30,393 nucleotides of DNA, taken from positions 1-30,393 of the forward strand of contig JBHGBF010000037.1 in assembly GCA_041946865.1 (NCBI GenBank), given 5' to 3'. A model generated the notes under the pieces. That model made no database searches. It was not told where the DNA came from and was given only the letters and a program-made list of their open reading frames with translations. Source of the stretch: RPQK01 sp041946865 (GTDB taxonomy: Bacteria > Acidobacteriota > UBA6911 > RPQK01). Within the stretch, counting starts at the first letter, position 1. Every line of letters begins with the position of its first letter. Made by a program: the position numbers and the translations under genes. Positions 23,908 to 30,393 of this stretch are shown here, in pieces.

Positions 23908-24342
23908 TTACTCCAAGTAACCGAAGAACCGCCAACGCTCGATCTCCGTCTGTGTCGGGACCGAAACGTTCTTGACCTTCAGTTGCCTCAGCACGTCGAA
24001 CACATCGATCATCGTGTAATAGGGCACGTCGGGAAGGGCGTGGATAATCACGGGCTTGTCCGGCGCCTGCTTCATCTTCTGATCGACATACCCCGCCAGC
24101 TGCTGAATGGTCATCGGAGTACGGTCCACGGTGTATTGACCATCTCCTGTTATTTTGATGTGGATCGCCTCCTGTGGTTGCACGTTCTTCTGGTTGGGAT
24201 CATCTTTCGGGAACGCAAACTCCATGCCGCGGTTGGTGCTGTAAACAGCCGTCAGCATGAAGAAGATGATGAGCAGGAAGGCAATATCCGCCATCGATGC
24301 CGTCGGGATCTCAGCCGGTGTCCGATATCGGTGAACTCTCAT
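23908..24342 (-). CDS. exbD: ExbD/TolR-family biopolymer transport protein (distal copy)
   Basis: The 144-residue protein has the ExbD plan: short basic cytoplasmic N-terminus, one membrane helix with PTASMADIAFLLIIFFMLTAVY (the conserved Asp19 lies in MADIAFLL and is the proton-relay residue of the family), and a periplasmic domain ending in the KNVSVPT segment. ExbD/TolR dimers sit within the ExbB pentamer and convert proton flow into motion that acts on an envelope partner. GGGGAG ten bases before the ATG lies inside the end of the upstream exbD. The periplasmic part differs clearly from that of the neighbouring copy, so the two probably act as a heterodimer rather than as recent duplicates. 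Confidence 0.88.
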   Translation of the reverse strand: MRVHRYRTPAEIPTASMADIAFLLIIFFMLTAVYSTNRGMEFAFPKDDPNQKNVQPQEAIHIKITGDGQYTVDRTPMTIQQLAGYVDQKMKQAPDKPVIIHALPDVPYYTMIDVFDVLRQLKVKNVSVPTQTEIERWRFFGYLE

Positions 24343-24349
24343 GGCGTCG

Positions 24350-24778
24350 TCACTCCCCTTTCGGACGTTTCTGCTCGGTGAGCAGCCCGATGTTCCGAGC
24401 CCCGTTGCGCCTCAACTGGTCCAGCACGGCATCGATGTTCGCATACCGTACCGCCCGATCCGCCCTGATGACGAATTGCTTATTCGGCATGGCCCGCACC
24501 ACGCTCTGAATATAGGGCGCCAGCTCCAAAGCTGAGTTGACATTGAACCCGGGATTGTCTCCATCGGAGAAAACGATTTCATTCTGCGCGGTGATCGCAA
24601 CGATCGCAGCATTCTGCTCGACTTCAGCGCGCTCCACAGACTCCGGAAGATCAACGCTAGTTTTTACCGGAGAGAAAGACGTCGTGAGCATGAAGAAAAT
24701 GATCAGAAGGAAAGCGATATCAGCCATCGAAGCGGTCGGGACCGTGGCCGTGAGTCGCCTTTCTCGAAACAGTCTCAT
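24350..24778 (-). CDS. exbD: ExbD/TolR-family biopolymer transport protein (proximal copy)
   Basis: The 142-residue protein resembles the downstream copy in its first 35 residues (TVPTASMADIAFLLIIFFMLTTSF, conserved Asp in MADIAFLL) but has its own periplasmic domain (SVDLPESVERAEV, then NKQFVIRADRAVRYANIDAVLDQLRRNGARNIGLLT), which is the usual ExbD/TolR fold. Its ATG overlaps the TGA of exbB by four bases, implying coupled translation. The pairing of two ExbD-like subunits with one ExbB is common in Acidobacteriota, Bacteroidota and related groups. The partner is unknown, as no TonB, TolA or TonB-dependent receptor is in the window. Confidence 0.9.
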   Translation of the reverse strand: MRLFRERRLTATVPTASMADIAFLLIIFFMLTTSFSPVKTSVDLPESVERAEVEQNAAIVAITAQNEIVFSDGDNPGFNVNSALELAPYIQSVVRAMPNKQFVIRADRAVRYANIDAVLDQLRRNGARNIGLLTEQKRPKGE

Positions 24779-25461
24779 ATAGCTCGCCGCCTCTGCTGCT
24801 GCGACTCTTCCGCCGGAACTTCCCTCTCGGCCTGGGCCTCCTGGAAAGTCTCAAGAAGCACGGCCGCGCTGGTTTCCATGCCCAGAGTGAAGTGGTTGAC
24901 CCGGTTGGTAAAATGGTTGAATACATACTGGACCGGGAGTGCGATCATCAAGCCGGCCGCCGTCGTAATCAAGGCCTCCGCGATACCCGCCGCGACCGCT
25001 TTCGGATTCCCGAGTCCGACTTCCGCCAGAGCTTCGAACGAGTTGATCATTCCGGTAACGGTTCCGAGAAACCCGAACAGCGGCGCTATGTTCGCGACCG
25101 TTGCGAGAATCCACAGATTCCTCTCGAGCCGGGCGATCTCGTGAAGGGCGACGACTTCCATCGCCCGCTCGATCTCTTCCGTGGATCGTCCGTAACGGAG
25201 CAGACCTGCTTTCAACGTTGCCGCAACCGGATGATTGTAGGACTCAGTGATTTCCACCGCTCGTCGCAGATCTCCGCCAAGCAGAGCCTCCCTGACGCCG
25301 GCATAGATTTCTGAGGCCTCTCCTTTAATCCGGTAGAACCAAATCGTCCTCTCGATGATAAAGATCAGACCGAGGATGGAGCAGATCAACAGCGGCCACA
25401 TGATCGGCCCACCTCGTTCAAAGTAGTACCACAGAGTTCCCATCTGAAAGGCTAGAAGCAC
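24775..25461 (-). CDS. exbB: ExbB/TolQ/MotA-family proton channel protein
   Basis: The 228-residue inner-membrane protein has three hydrophobic helices: about residues 21-37 (MWPLLICSILGLIFIIE), about 118-140 (LWILATVANIAPLFGFLGTVTGM, the family signature) and about 160-182 (AAGIAEALITTAAGLMIALPVQYVFN). A cytoplasmic loop of about 80 residues separates helices 1 and 2, as in ExbB/TolQ. It forms the pentameric proton channel of the ExbBD motor. GTG 25461 has GGAGG eight bases upstream and is preferred over the in-frame ATG at 25443. It is the first gene of the module, with its own promoter at 25542-25571. Confidence 0.92.
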   Translation of the reverse strand: MLLAFQMGTLWYYFERGGPIMWPLLICSILGLIFIIERTIWFYRIKGEASEIYAGVREALLGGDLRRAVEITESYNHPVAATLKAGLLRYGRSTEEIERAMEVVALHEIARLERNLWILATVANIAPLFGFLGTVTGMINSFEALAEVGLGNPKAVAAGIAEALITTAAGLMIALPVQYVFNHFTNRVNHFTLGMETSAAVLLETFQEAQAEREVPAEESQQQRRRAI

Positions 25462-25541
25462 GCGTTTATCCTCCAGTTTGTCGCAATGTCTCTATTTAGA
25501 TTGCGGATACGCTTCAGTATTTCAATAGAACCAGAAAATTC

Positions 25542-25571
25542 ATAATAATCTCTGGCGCGTTCTCCCGTCAA
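25542..25571 (-). promoter_or_regulatory. Putative sigma-70 promoter of exbB-exbD-exbD-TPR
   Basis: On the minus strand TTGACG (25571-25566) and TATTAT (25547-25542) are 18 bases apart, each 5/6 to consensus, predicting a leader of about 75 bases before GTG 25461. It lies in a 212-base, AT-richer gap between the response regulator and exbB. I looked for a sigma-54 -24/-12 site in this gap and found none. A 67-codon open frame here is rejected (see below). Confidence 0.5.
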
Positions 25572-25673
25572 ACGGTCGAAGGGGCGAACATAACCGTCAA
25601 CTTCAAGTATTGCAACAGTTAAATCTAAACAGACGGGATAGGAAAGCGGGTTCAAGCCGGTCTTACACTTGCC

Positions 25674-27056
25674 CTACGGCACCTTGATTTTCAGCCGTTT
25701 CAGTTTTTCGTTGAGCGTGGTAGCGTTGACTCGCAGCAGATCTGCGGCCTTTTTCTGATTCCAGCCGGTCTTTTCGAGAGCCGCTATGATCAGGCTTCGT
25801 TCATACTCCTGCATCAGGTCCTTCAGGGCCCCACTGTGACTGAGCGTCGTCAGCCTGCCGAGGCCGACCGAGCTCGAGTGCAGGAGATCGCGCGGAAAGA
25901 GTTCCCGGGTAATGACCCCATCCGGAGGGGCAAGCACCACGGCCCTCTCCACGACGTTTTCCAGCTCCCGGACGTTCCCCGGCCAATCGTATTCCATCAG
26001 CGTTCGCAGGGCCTGCTGGTCGAAACGGCAGGGCGGCTTTCCGTTTTCGCTCGAGAATTTCGCGGCAAAATGATCCACCAGCAGCGGGATGTCTTCTTTG
26101 CGCTCCCTCAAGGCAGGCAGCGTCAGGGTGATCACGTTCAGACGGTAGTAGAGATCCTCGCGGAAAAAGCGCTCTTCGACGGCCTGTTTCAGGTCGATGT
26201 TCGTAGCCGCCACGATCCTCACATCGACCTTGATGTTGTCCAGTCCGCCGACTCGCCGAAACTCCCGCTCCTGAATCACGCGCAGCAGCTTCGCCTGGGT
26301 TTCAAGCGGAATAGTCCCGACCTCGTCCAGGAAAATCGTCCCCTCGTCGGCGATTTCAAAAAGGCCTTTCTTGGTTGCTGAAGCGCCGGTAAAAGCGCCC
26401 TTCACATGACCAAACAGCTCGCTTTCCAACAACTCGGAGGGAATGGTTCCGCTGTTGACAGCCACGAACGGACCGTTGGCGCGACTGCTGCAGTTGTGCA
26501 GGGCCTTGGCCACCAACTCCTTGCCTGTCCCGCTTTCCCCCGTGATCAGGACCGTGCTGCGGGTCGGCCCCACCTGGCCGATCAGCTCAAACACTTTCCG
26601 CATCTGTTCACTTTTGCCGACAATGTTGTGGAAGGCAAACCGTTCGCGGAAGCTCTTCTTCAGCTGCCGGTTCTCTGTCTCGAGGTTACGCTTGACGATC
26701 CCGTTTCGGACGGACAGCAGAAGTTCATCGTTCTTGAAGGGCTTGGTCAGAAAATCGAACGCCCCTCCCTTGGTGGCCTGTACGGCGCTCTCAATTGACC
26801 CGTAGGCGGTAATCATAATCACGACTGCGTCCGGGTCGAGGCGCAGAATTTCCGGAAGGAGCATCAGGCCGTTCTTCTCGGGGAGCATCAGGTCCAGCAG
26901 GATGACGTCGTACACGCGAGTCCCCAGCAACTCCAGAGCTTCATGCGGGGTAGCGGCCAGGGAGACCGAATACCCTTCGCGCTCCAGGAGCCGTGTCATG
27001 ACATCGCGCATCACCTCCTCGTCGTCAATGACAAGGACTGAGGGCTGAAGGGACAT
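25674..27056 (-). CDS. Sigma-54-dependent response regulator, NtrC family
   Basis: From ATG 27056 the product has 460 residues in three domains. The receiver (about 5-120) has the acidic pair DD (11-12), phospho-acceptor Asp55 in ILLDLMLPEKNG, Thr83 and Lys105 in FLTKPF. The AAA+ domain (about 140-375) has Walker A GESGTGKE (173-180), the sigma-54-contacting loop GAFTGA (220-225), Walker B TIFLDE and the sensor stretch RIVAATN, plus the WPGNVRELENVVERAV signature. The C-terminal Fis-type helix-turn-helix (about 432-455) ends with KAADLLRVNATTLNEKLKRL. The motif after the first strand reads VNSGTIP where many relatives have VNCAAIP. It follows the histidine kinase after 104 bases and is its probable partner; it should activate sigma-54 promoters such as the one at 30053. 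Confidence 0.94.
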   Translation of the reverse strand: MSLQPSVLVIDDEEVMRDVMTRLLEREGYSVSLAATPHEALELLGTRVYDVILLDLMLPEKNGLMLLPEILRLDPDAVVIMITAYGSIESAVQATKGGAFDFLTKPFKNDELLLSVRNGIVKRNLETENRQLKKSFRERFAFHNIVGKSEQMRKVFELIGQVGPTRSTVLITGESGTGKELVAKALHNCSSRANGPFVAVNSGTIPSELLESELFGHVKGAFTGASATKKGLFEIADEGTIFLDEVGTIPLETQAKLLRVIQEREFRRVGGLDNIKVDVRIVAATNIDLKQAVEERFFREDLYYRLNVITLTLPALRERKEDIPLLVDHFAAKFSSENGKPPCRFDQQALRTLMEYDWPGNVRELENVVERAVVLAPPDGVITRELFPRDLLHSSSVGLGRLTTLSHSGALKDLMQEYERSLIIAALEKTGWNQKKAADLLRVNATTLNEKLKRLKIKVP

Positions 27057-27062
27057 AGTCAA

Positions 27063-27150
27063 AGGTCCAAAAGTTCAGGCTTCCACGTTCCCAGTTCTCG
27101 GGCAATCCTCTCCCTCACCCCTGGACCGTTCAAACCTTGAACTTGGAACC
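27063..27150. repeat. Degenerate GTTCAA/TTGAAC repeats between kinase and regulator
   Basis: The gap between the two-component genes contains GGTCCAAAAGTTCAGG near its left end and GTTCAAACCTTGAACTTGG near its right end, partial reverse complements of one another. GTTCAA-ACC-TTGAAC is itself a perfect inverted repeat. The half-site is close to that of the palindromes at 30168-30201 (TTCA-N6-TGAA) but with five, not six, central bases. It may be a low-order intergenic repeat or a degenerate regulator site. Confidence 0.5.
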
Positions 27151-27160
27151 AAATCAGAAG

Positions 27161-29998
27161 CTAATTCAGACGCCGCAAAGGCAGTTGCAGAGTGAAAGTC
27201 GTTCCTTTGCCAGGTTGACTCTCGACGCTTATCTGCCCCGAGTGCTCCTGGATTATACCATAGCTGACAGAAAGCCCGAGCCCCGTGCCTTTGCCGATGG
27301 CCTTGGTAGTAAAGAAGGGATCGTAGATGCGCTTGATGTCCTCGGCGGAGATCCCATTGCCGGTGTCCTGAACCTCCACGATCAGCCGGGAGTCGTTGCG
27401 ATAACTCCGGACCCGCAGGCGACCGCCGTCCGGCATGGCGTCCTTCGCATTGAGAAAGAGGTTCATGAAGACCTGCTGCAGCCTTCCTCCATTGCCCAGA
27501 GTCGCCGGCAAGGTCGGATCAAGATCAAGGCTTATTTCAATACGGGTCTTCTTGAACTGATGCTCGAGCAGAGACAGCGCGTCGACCATCAGTGAATTGA
27601 GATTGACGGCCTGCAGCTCCGTGTCGCTCACGCGAGCGAAACGCAACAGGTTGTTGACAATGTTCGAGGCCCGAAAGCTCTGGCGCTCGATCTTCTTGAG
27701 CAGCTCGTGCTGGCTGCTCCCCTCGGGTGCCTCCTGGAGGAGCATCTGCGCGTAGCTCGAAATGCCGGCCAGCGGCGTGTTCACTTCGTGCGCCACGCCG
27801 GCAGCGAACAGGCCGATAGAGCTCAGCTTTTCGGCCTGGAGAAGCTGCCCTTCCAGGCGCACCTTCTCGGTGACATCGTCGAGCAGAAGCAGAGTCCCGG
27901 TGTTGATCCCTTCCTCGAGGAAGAACGGCGCCAGGGAAATGTTGACCAGCCGCGGCGTCCGGTCCTTGCCCGCAAGCGCCACCTTGTGAAGATGCGCCGG
28001 CTCCTGGATGGTCCAGCCCGGGCCAGAAAGCAGGTTACGCACGCTCTCCACCACCTCCGCGGGCAGCACCTCGCTCGCCTTGCGTCCGACCGCCTTTTCG
28101 CGCTTGATGCCCGTCATGCTCTGCAGGGCGTTGTTCCAAACCGTGACCTCGCCCTCCGGGCTGACGACCGCAACGCCTGCGACCAGACTCTCGATCACGT
28201 TCTCGCTGTACAGCTTCAGGTGTTCCAGTTCGATCGCTTTCAGCTCCAGGGACCGGTACAAGAGCGCGTTGTCTATGGCAATGGCAGCGTAGTTGGCCAG
28301 CCCGGCAACCAGATCCAGGTCTTCAGTCGTGAGCAGCTCGCCGTTGTCTTTCCGGCCGAACGCCAGAAATCCGAGCAGTCTTCCATGAACCCTGAGCGGC
28401 TGAATATAGTGAAGCCGTTGCCGCTCCAACTCGTCCCTCAGTCGGCTCACCTGCTCATTCGGGGGACAAACAAAAAGCGGATTCAACTCGCGGTCAAAAT
28501 CGGCAAAAACGCAATCGGGGACTGTCAGCTTGAAAGGAATATTATCAGTGCCGCCATCGATGCGCCTGTAAACACTCTGGGAAGCTGGTTCCTTCAAAAA
28601 CACATCCACCCGGGGAAGATCCAGGCTCATGCACACCCGCGTTCGGATCTTCTCTGTCAACCGGCCCAGGTCGATCTCGGACGCCAGAGTTCTGCCGAAC
28701 TCGGCCATCGACTGGCGATAGCCGTACCCTTCTTTATAGAAGAAGCGGTCAATTTGTTCCTGTATCCGGTTCTTAAGCGGAGCAAACAGGAAAGCCACCA
28801 GCAGCGCCGAGACGGCAAAAAGGAAAAAACCCGACTCCGGAGAAAGGCTCCAAGCCGCGCGACCGACCAGCAAAGCGATCAGCATGTAGAGGCCGAGAAG
28901 CGCTGAGCTAGCCAGGAGATAGGCCGCACCTCGCTTCACGATCAGGTCCACATCCATCAGCCGGAATCGAATGATTGCATAGCCGAAACTGATGGGAATA
29001 AGACCCAGTCCGAGGACCGAGGCATTCATGAACGTCAGAGGATGCGCGCCGAACAGGTAAGGAATGGCGTAAAGGATAACAAAAGGCAGCGTCCCGCCAA
29101 CCGTCCCATACGTGAGCCATTTCATCTGCTGGCGCTGAATCGCCGAATCGGCCTGCCGGCGCAGGTAAACGAGCACCAGCGCGCCAGCCACGAAATAGAC
29201 GATGAAGTGAAGCAGATGCACCCGATCGAGCAGCGACTCTATCTCGTGGTTGCGGGGAAGGCCGATGCCGCTCAAGCGCTTCGTAAACCAGGCGAGGTGA
29301 GTCGCCATCAGCAGGATAAAGGGGAAGTAAAAAGCCGGCTTGACGATCTTTGACCGCCTCAAGGCCACAATAGGCTCTGGAAAATAGCAACAAAAATGGA
29401 GAAAAAGCGGCGGCAAAAGTAGAAACGCCGTAGCCGAAGCCCAGTACACGACGATGTCAAACGGAGATGCCGAGCCCGAATGCCGAAACAGGAACAGAAT
29501 GAAAGCTACCAGGCAGAGCAGAAAGAAGTGAAAGGCGGCAGCGGCCCGTCCATTGCGAAGGTAAATGAAGAGCCCGGTGGCCAGGTATATGAAGGCCACT
29601 GCGATCAGCAGATAGTCGGTCAGGCTGATCTGAGACTCCAGGCGGATCTGCACCGGGACAACCAGGTGCGCGTCACCCCGCAGTATCGAGTAGCGGAGAG
29701 GACTATCGGCGAAAGGCGCCTGCGAATAAAGCTCCAGCACGTTGTTGTAGTCATCCAGGCTCTTGACGATGATGTCGTTGATTTCGATCAGCCTGTCGCC
29801 CGGGCGGATGGGAACTTCGCCCGTCCGGCCAAGAACCTCAGCGGCAATCACCCCCTGGCCGGCTATCTGTTTCCACTCGATTCCGTCCGCCGGCAACTTC
29901 CAGTTGACTCTCTCCGAGAGATTCAGCAGACCGACGTACACCGCCAGTGCTGACGCCAAAAGAACCGTTACTGTCCGGAATCGACTCGGTAAATTCAT
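27161..29998 (-). CDS. Membrane sensor histidine kinase with PDZ, multi-TM, GAF and PAS domains
   Basis: From ATG 29998 the product has 945 residues. In order: one membrane helix (about 10-28); an extracytoplasmic PDZ-like domain (about 41-110, IRPGDRLIEINDIIVKSLDDY); a block of about eight or more helices (126-406) ending in the YAIIRFRLMDVDLIVKRG and DRFFYKEGYGYRQSM segments; a GAF domain (about 433-580); a PAS domain (about 596-711, VVSPEGEVTVWNNALQSMTG); and the kinase core with HisKA His737 in GVAHEVNTPLAG, N box Asn850 in LFLNAKDAM, DTGNGIS and GKGTGLGLS. The kinase core resembles the NtrB/ZraS class that phosphorylates NtrC-type regulators, fitting the next gene. The frame is open to 30130, but AAAGG before ATG 29998 and the sigma-54 promoter position favour the shorter form. 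The signal sensed is unknown. Confidence 0.92.
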   Translation of the reverse strand: MNLPSRFRTVTVLLASALAVYVGLLNLSERVNWKLPADGIEWKQIAGQGVIAAEVLGRTGEVPIRPGDRLIEINDIIVKSLDDYNNVLELYSQAPFADSPLRYSILRGDAHLVVPVQIRLESQISLTDYLLIAVAFIYLATGLFIYLRNGRAAAAFHFFLLCLVAFILFLFRHSGSASPFDIVVYWASATAFLLLPPLFLHFCCYFPEPIVALRRSKIVKPAFYFPFILLMATHLAWFTKRLSGIGLPRNHEIESLLDRVHLLHFIVYFVAGALVLVYLRRQADSAIQRQQMKWLTYGTVGGTLPFVILYAIPYLFGAHPLTFMNASVLGLGLIPISFGYAIIRFRLMDVDLIVKRGAAYLLASSALLGLYMLIALLVGRAAWSLSPESGFFLFAVSALLVAFLFAPLKNRIQEQIDRFFYKEGYGYRQSMAEFGRTLASEIDLGRLTEKIRTRVCMSLDLPRVDVFLKEPASQSVYRRIDGGTDNIPFKLTVPDCVFADFDRELNPLFVCPPNEQVSRLRDELERQRLHYIQPLRVHGRLLGFLAFGRKDNGELLTTEDLDLVAGLANYAAIAIDNALLYRSLELKAIELEHLKLYSENVIESLVAGVAVVSPEGEVTVWNNALQSMTGIKREKAVGRKASEVLPAEVVESVRNLLSGPGWTIQEPAHLHKVALAGKDRTPRLVNISLAPFFLEEGINTGTLLLLDDVTEKVRLEGQLLQAEKLSSIGLFAAGVAHEVNTPLAGISSYAQMLLQEAPEGSSQHELLKKIERQSFRASNIVNNLLRFARVSDTELQAVNLNSLMVDALSLLEHQFKKTRIEISLDLDPTLPATLGNGGRLQQVFMNLFLNAKDAMPDGGRLRVRSYRNDSRLIVEVQDTGNGISAEDIKRIYDPFFTTKAIGKGTGLGLSVSYGIIQEHSGQISVESQPGKGTTFTLQLPLRRLN

Positions 29999-30052
29999 AC
30001 CGCCTTTAAACGCGCGCAGATCACTCCGCCTGTTTGTCCGGCACTTCAAGAA

Positions 30053-30067
30053 GCAACTTTGGTGCCA
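30053..30067 (-). promoter_or_regulatory. Sigma-54 (-24/-12) promoter of the kinase/regulator operon
   Basis: The minus strand reads TGGCAC-CAAAG-TTGC (30067-30053), an exact match to the sigma-54 consensus TGGCAC-N5-TTGC with GG and GC ten bases apart. Transcription should begin near 30041, giving a leader of about 43 bases before ATG 29998. The operon encodes an NtrC-family activator with GAFTGA, so self-activation is a natural reading. The match is by eye; sigma-54 sites are specific enough that an exact one at the right place is unlikely by chance. Confidence 0.75.
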
Positions 30068-30165
30068 CCGCCCTCGGCACGGCCCGGTATCTGCCCTAAA
30101 AACCTGACAGATGTCTAAATAACTTATCACTTCCCCCTGGGCCGCGCACCAGCCGTGAAACCATT

Positions 30166-30201
30166 AATTCAATAACTTGAATTCTACTTCATTCGTTTGA
30201 A
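30166..30201. promoter_or_regulatory. Two tandem TTCA-N6-TGAA palindromes (probable activator-binding enhancer)
   Basis: Site 1, TTCAATAACTTGAA (30168-30181), is part of the 18-base perfect inverted repeat AATTCAATAACTTGAATT (30166-30183). Site 2, TTCATTCGTTTGAA (30188-30201), has the same half-sites. Centres are 20 bases apart, close to two helical turns, and lie about 127-160 bases upstream of the predicted sigma-54 start. This is the usual position and spacing of enhancers for NtrC-type activators. Which protein binds is inferred, most simply the response regulator encoded at 25674. Confidence 0.6.
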
Positions 30202-30372
30202 TCGCAGCGTGCGATCGCGCACAAGTCACTGAAGGTAAAGAGACTGCAGTCTCAGCGGCCCGGACTTGCACGCGCAGAAGCCGGAAGCCGCAAAAAGGGC
30301 TCCATTCCCGGGTCTGAGAGTTTAAGGCTAAGGCTAGCCAAGGATACTTGAAATCTTGAAGACGTGAGCTTT
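30202..30372. other. Non-coding upstream region
   Basis: I find no credible open frame, RNA gene or terminator here. Together with the promoter and enhancer to the left it forms a 395-base gene-free stretch (29999-30393). A single GCGATCGC palindrome occurs near 30211 and an AAGGCTAAGGCTAGCC stretch near 30325; neither can be assigned a role. Confidence 0.5.
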
Positions 30373-30393
30373 CAGCGATCAGCGATCAGCGAT
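30373..30393 (+). repeat. Tandem repeat CAGCGAT x3, cut by the window edge
   Basis: Three exact head-to-tail copies of the 7-base unit CAGCGAT end at the last base of the window, so the array probably continues. Seven is not a multiple of three and there is no open frame, so it is non-coding. It resembles the other short intergenic repeats in this window in scale but not in sequence. Confidence 0.85.

Noticed and set aside
25452..25655. 67-codon open frame on the minus strand between the response regulator and exbB
   Set aside because: It begins with TTG without a ribosome binding site, contains the predicted exbB promoter and ribosome binding site, overlaps exbB, and shows no recognisable motif.
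25674..25800. Sigma-54 promoter ahead of exbB as a link to the response regulator
   Set aside because: No TGGCAC-N5-TTGC-like site was found in the gap before exbB or in the adjacent 3' end of the regulator gene; the best promoter there is sigma-70-like.
27707..28906. 399-codon open frame on the plus strand
   Set aside because: Antisense to the GAF-PAS-kinase part of the sensor gene; composition is that of a shadow frame.
30373..30393. CRISPR array
   Set aside because: Repeats are seven bases long and directly adjacent, without spacers, and no cas gene is nearby.

Overview
The window looks like ordinary chromosome from a moderately GC-rich diderm bacterium. Evidence for a diderm: an ADP-heptose (LPS core) enzyme, ExbB/ExbD proteins, SurA-like periplasmic chaperones and a Tat system. 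The gene order ftsH-folP-cdaA-ybbR-glmM, paired parvulins beside mfd, a large PDZ/multi-TM/GAF/PAS histidine kinase and short degenerate intergenic repeats suggest an Acidobacteriota-like lineage. That placement is inference from gene content; no marker was searched. I see no phage, insertion sequence, CRISPR array, rRNA or tRNA.

Layout. (1) Positions 1-1575, + strand: the last codons of an unknown gene, then tatA and tatC, the latter with a long acidic, proline-rich N-terminal extension. (2) Positions 1745-15536, - strand: a housekeeping block read from right to left as tilS, ftsH, folP, cdaA, ybbR, glmM, hldE-type heptose nucleotidyltransferase, mfd, a parvulin lipoprotein and a SurA-like parvulin. 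Many junctions overlap by 4-17 bases; a separate promoter precedes ftsH. (3) Positions 15557-18928, + strand: lysC, hom and a HAD phosphatase behind a near-consensus sigma-70 promoter, with a perfect hairpin between promoter and ribosome binding site. (4) Positions 18962-22710, - strand: a KimA-like APC transporter with a USP-like tail, followed by a second APC permease. (5) Positions 22935-25461, - strand: exbB-exbD-exbD-TPR, an energised envelope module without TonB. (6) Positions 25674-29998, - strand: a membrane sensor kinase and an NtrC-family response regulator.

Themes. The cdaA-ybbR-glmM set joins c-di-AMP synthesis to cell-wall precursor supply. A KimA-like carrier that keeps the potassium-site residues known from its family lies about 10 kb away, so a c-di-AMP/potassium circuit is plausible in this diderm. 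The strongest regulatory signal is upstream of the kinase/regulator pair: an exact -24/-12 sigma-54 promoter (TGGCAC-N5-TTGC) with two TTCA-N6-TGAA palindromes 20 bp apart, about 127-160 bp upstream of the predicted start. This is the expected layout for a self-activating sigma-54 two-component system.

The other unexplained structures are two intergenic palindromes, at 15618-15671 and 22819-22931. They share an inner core but have different outer arms that each remain self-complementary, suggesting a dispersed palindromic element family or a conserved hairpin. The clearest candidates for something undescribed are this palindrome family and the self-regulated PDZ-sensor/sigma-54 system beside the ExbBD-TPR operon.
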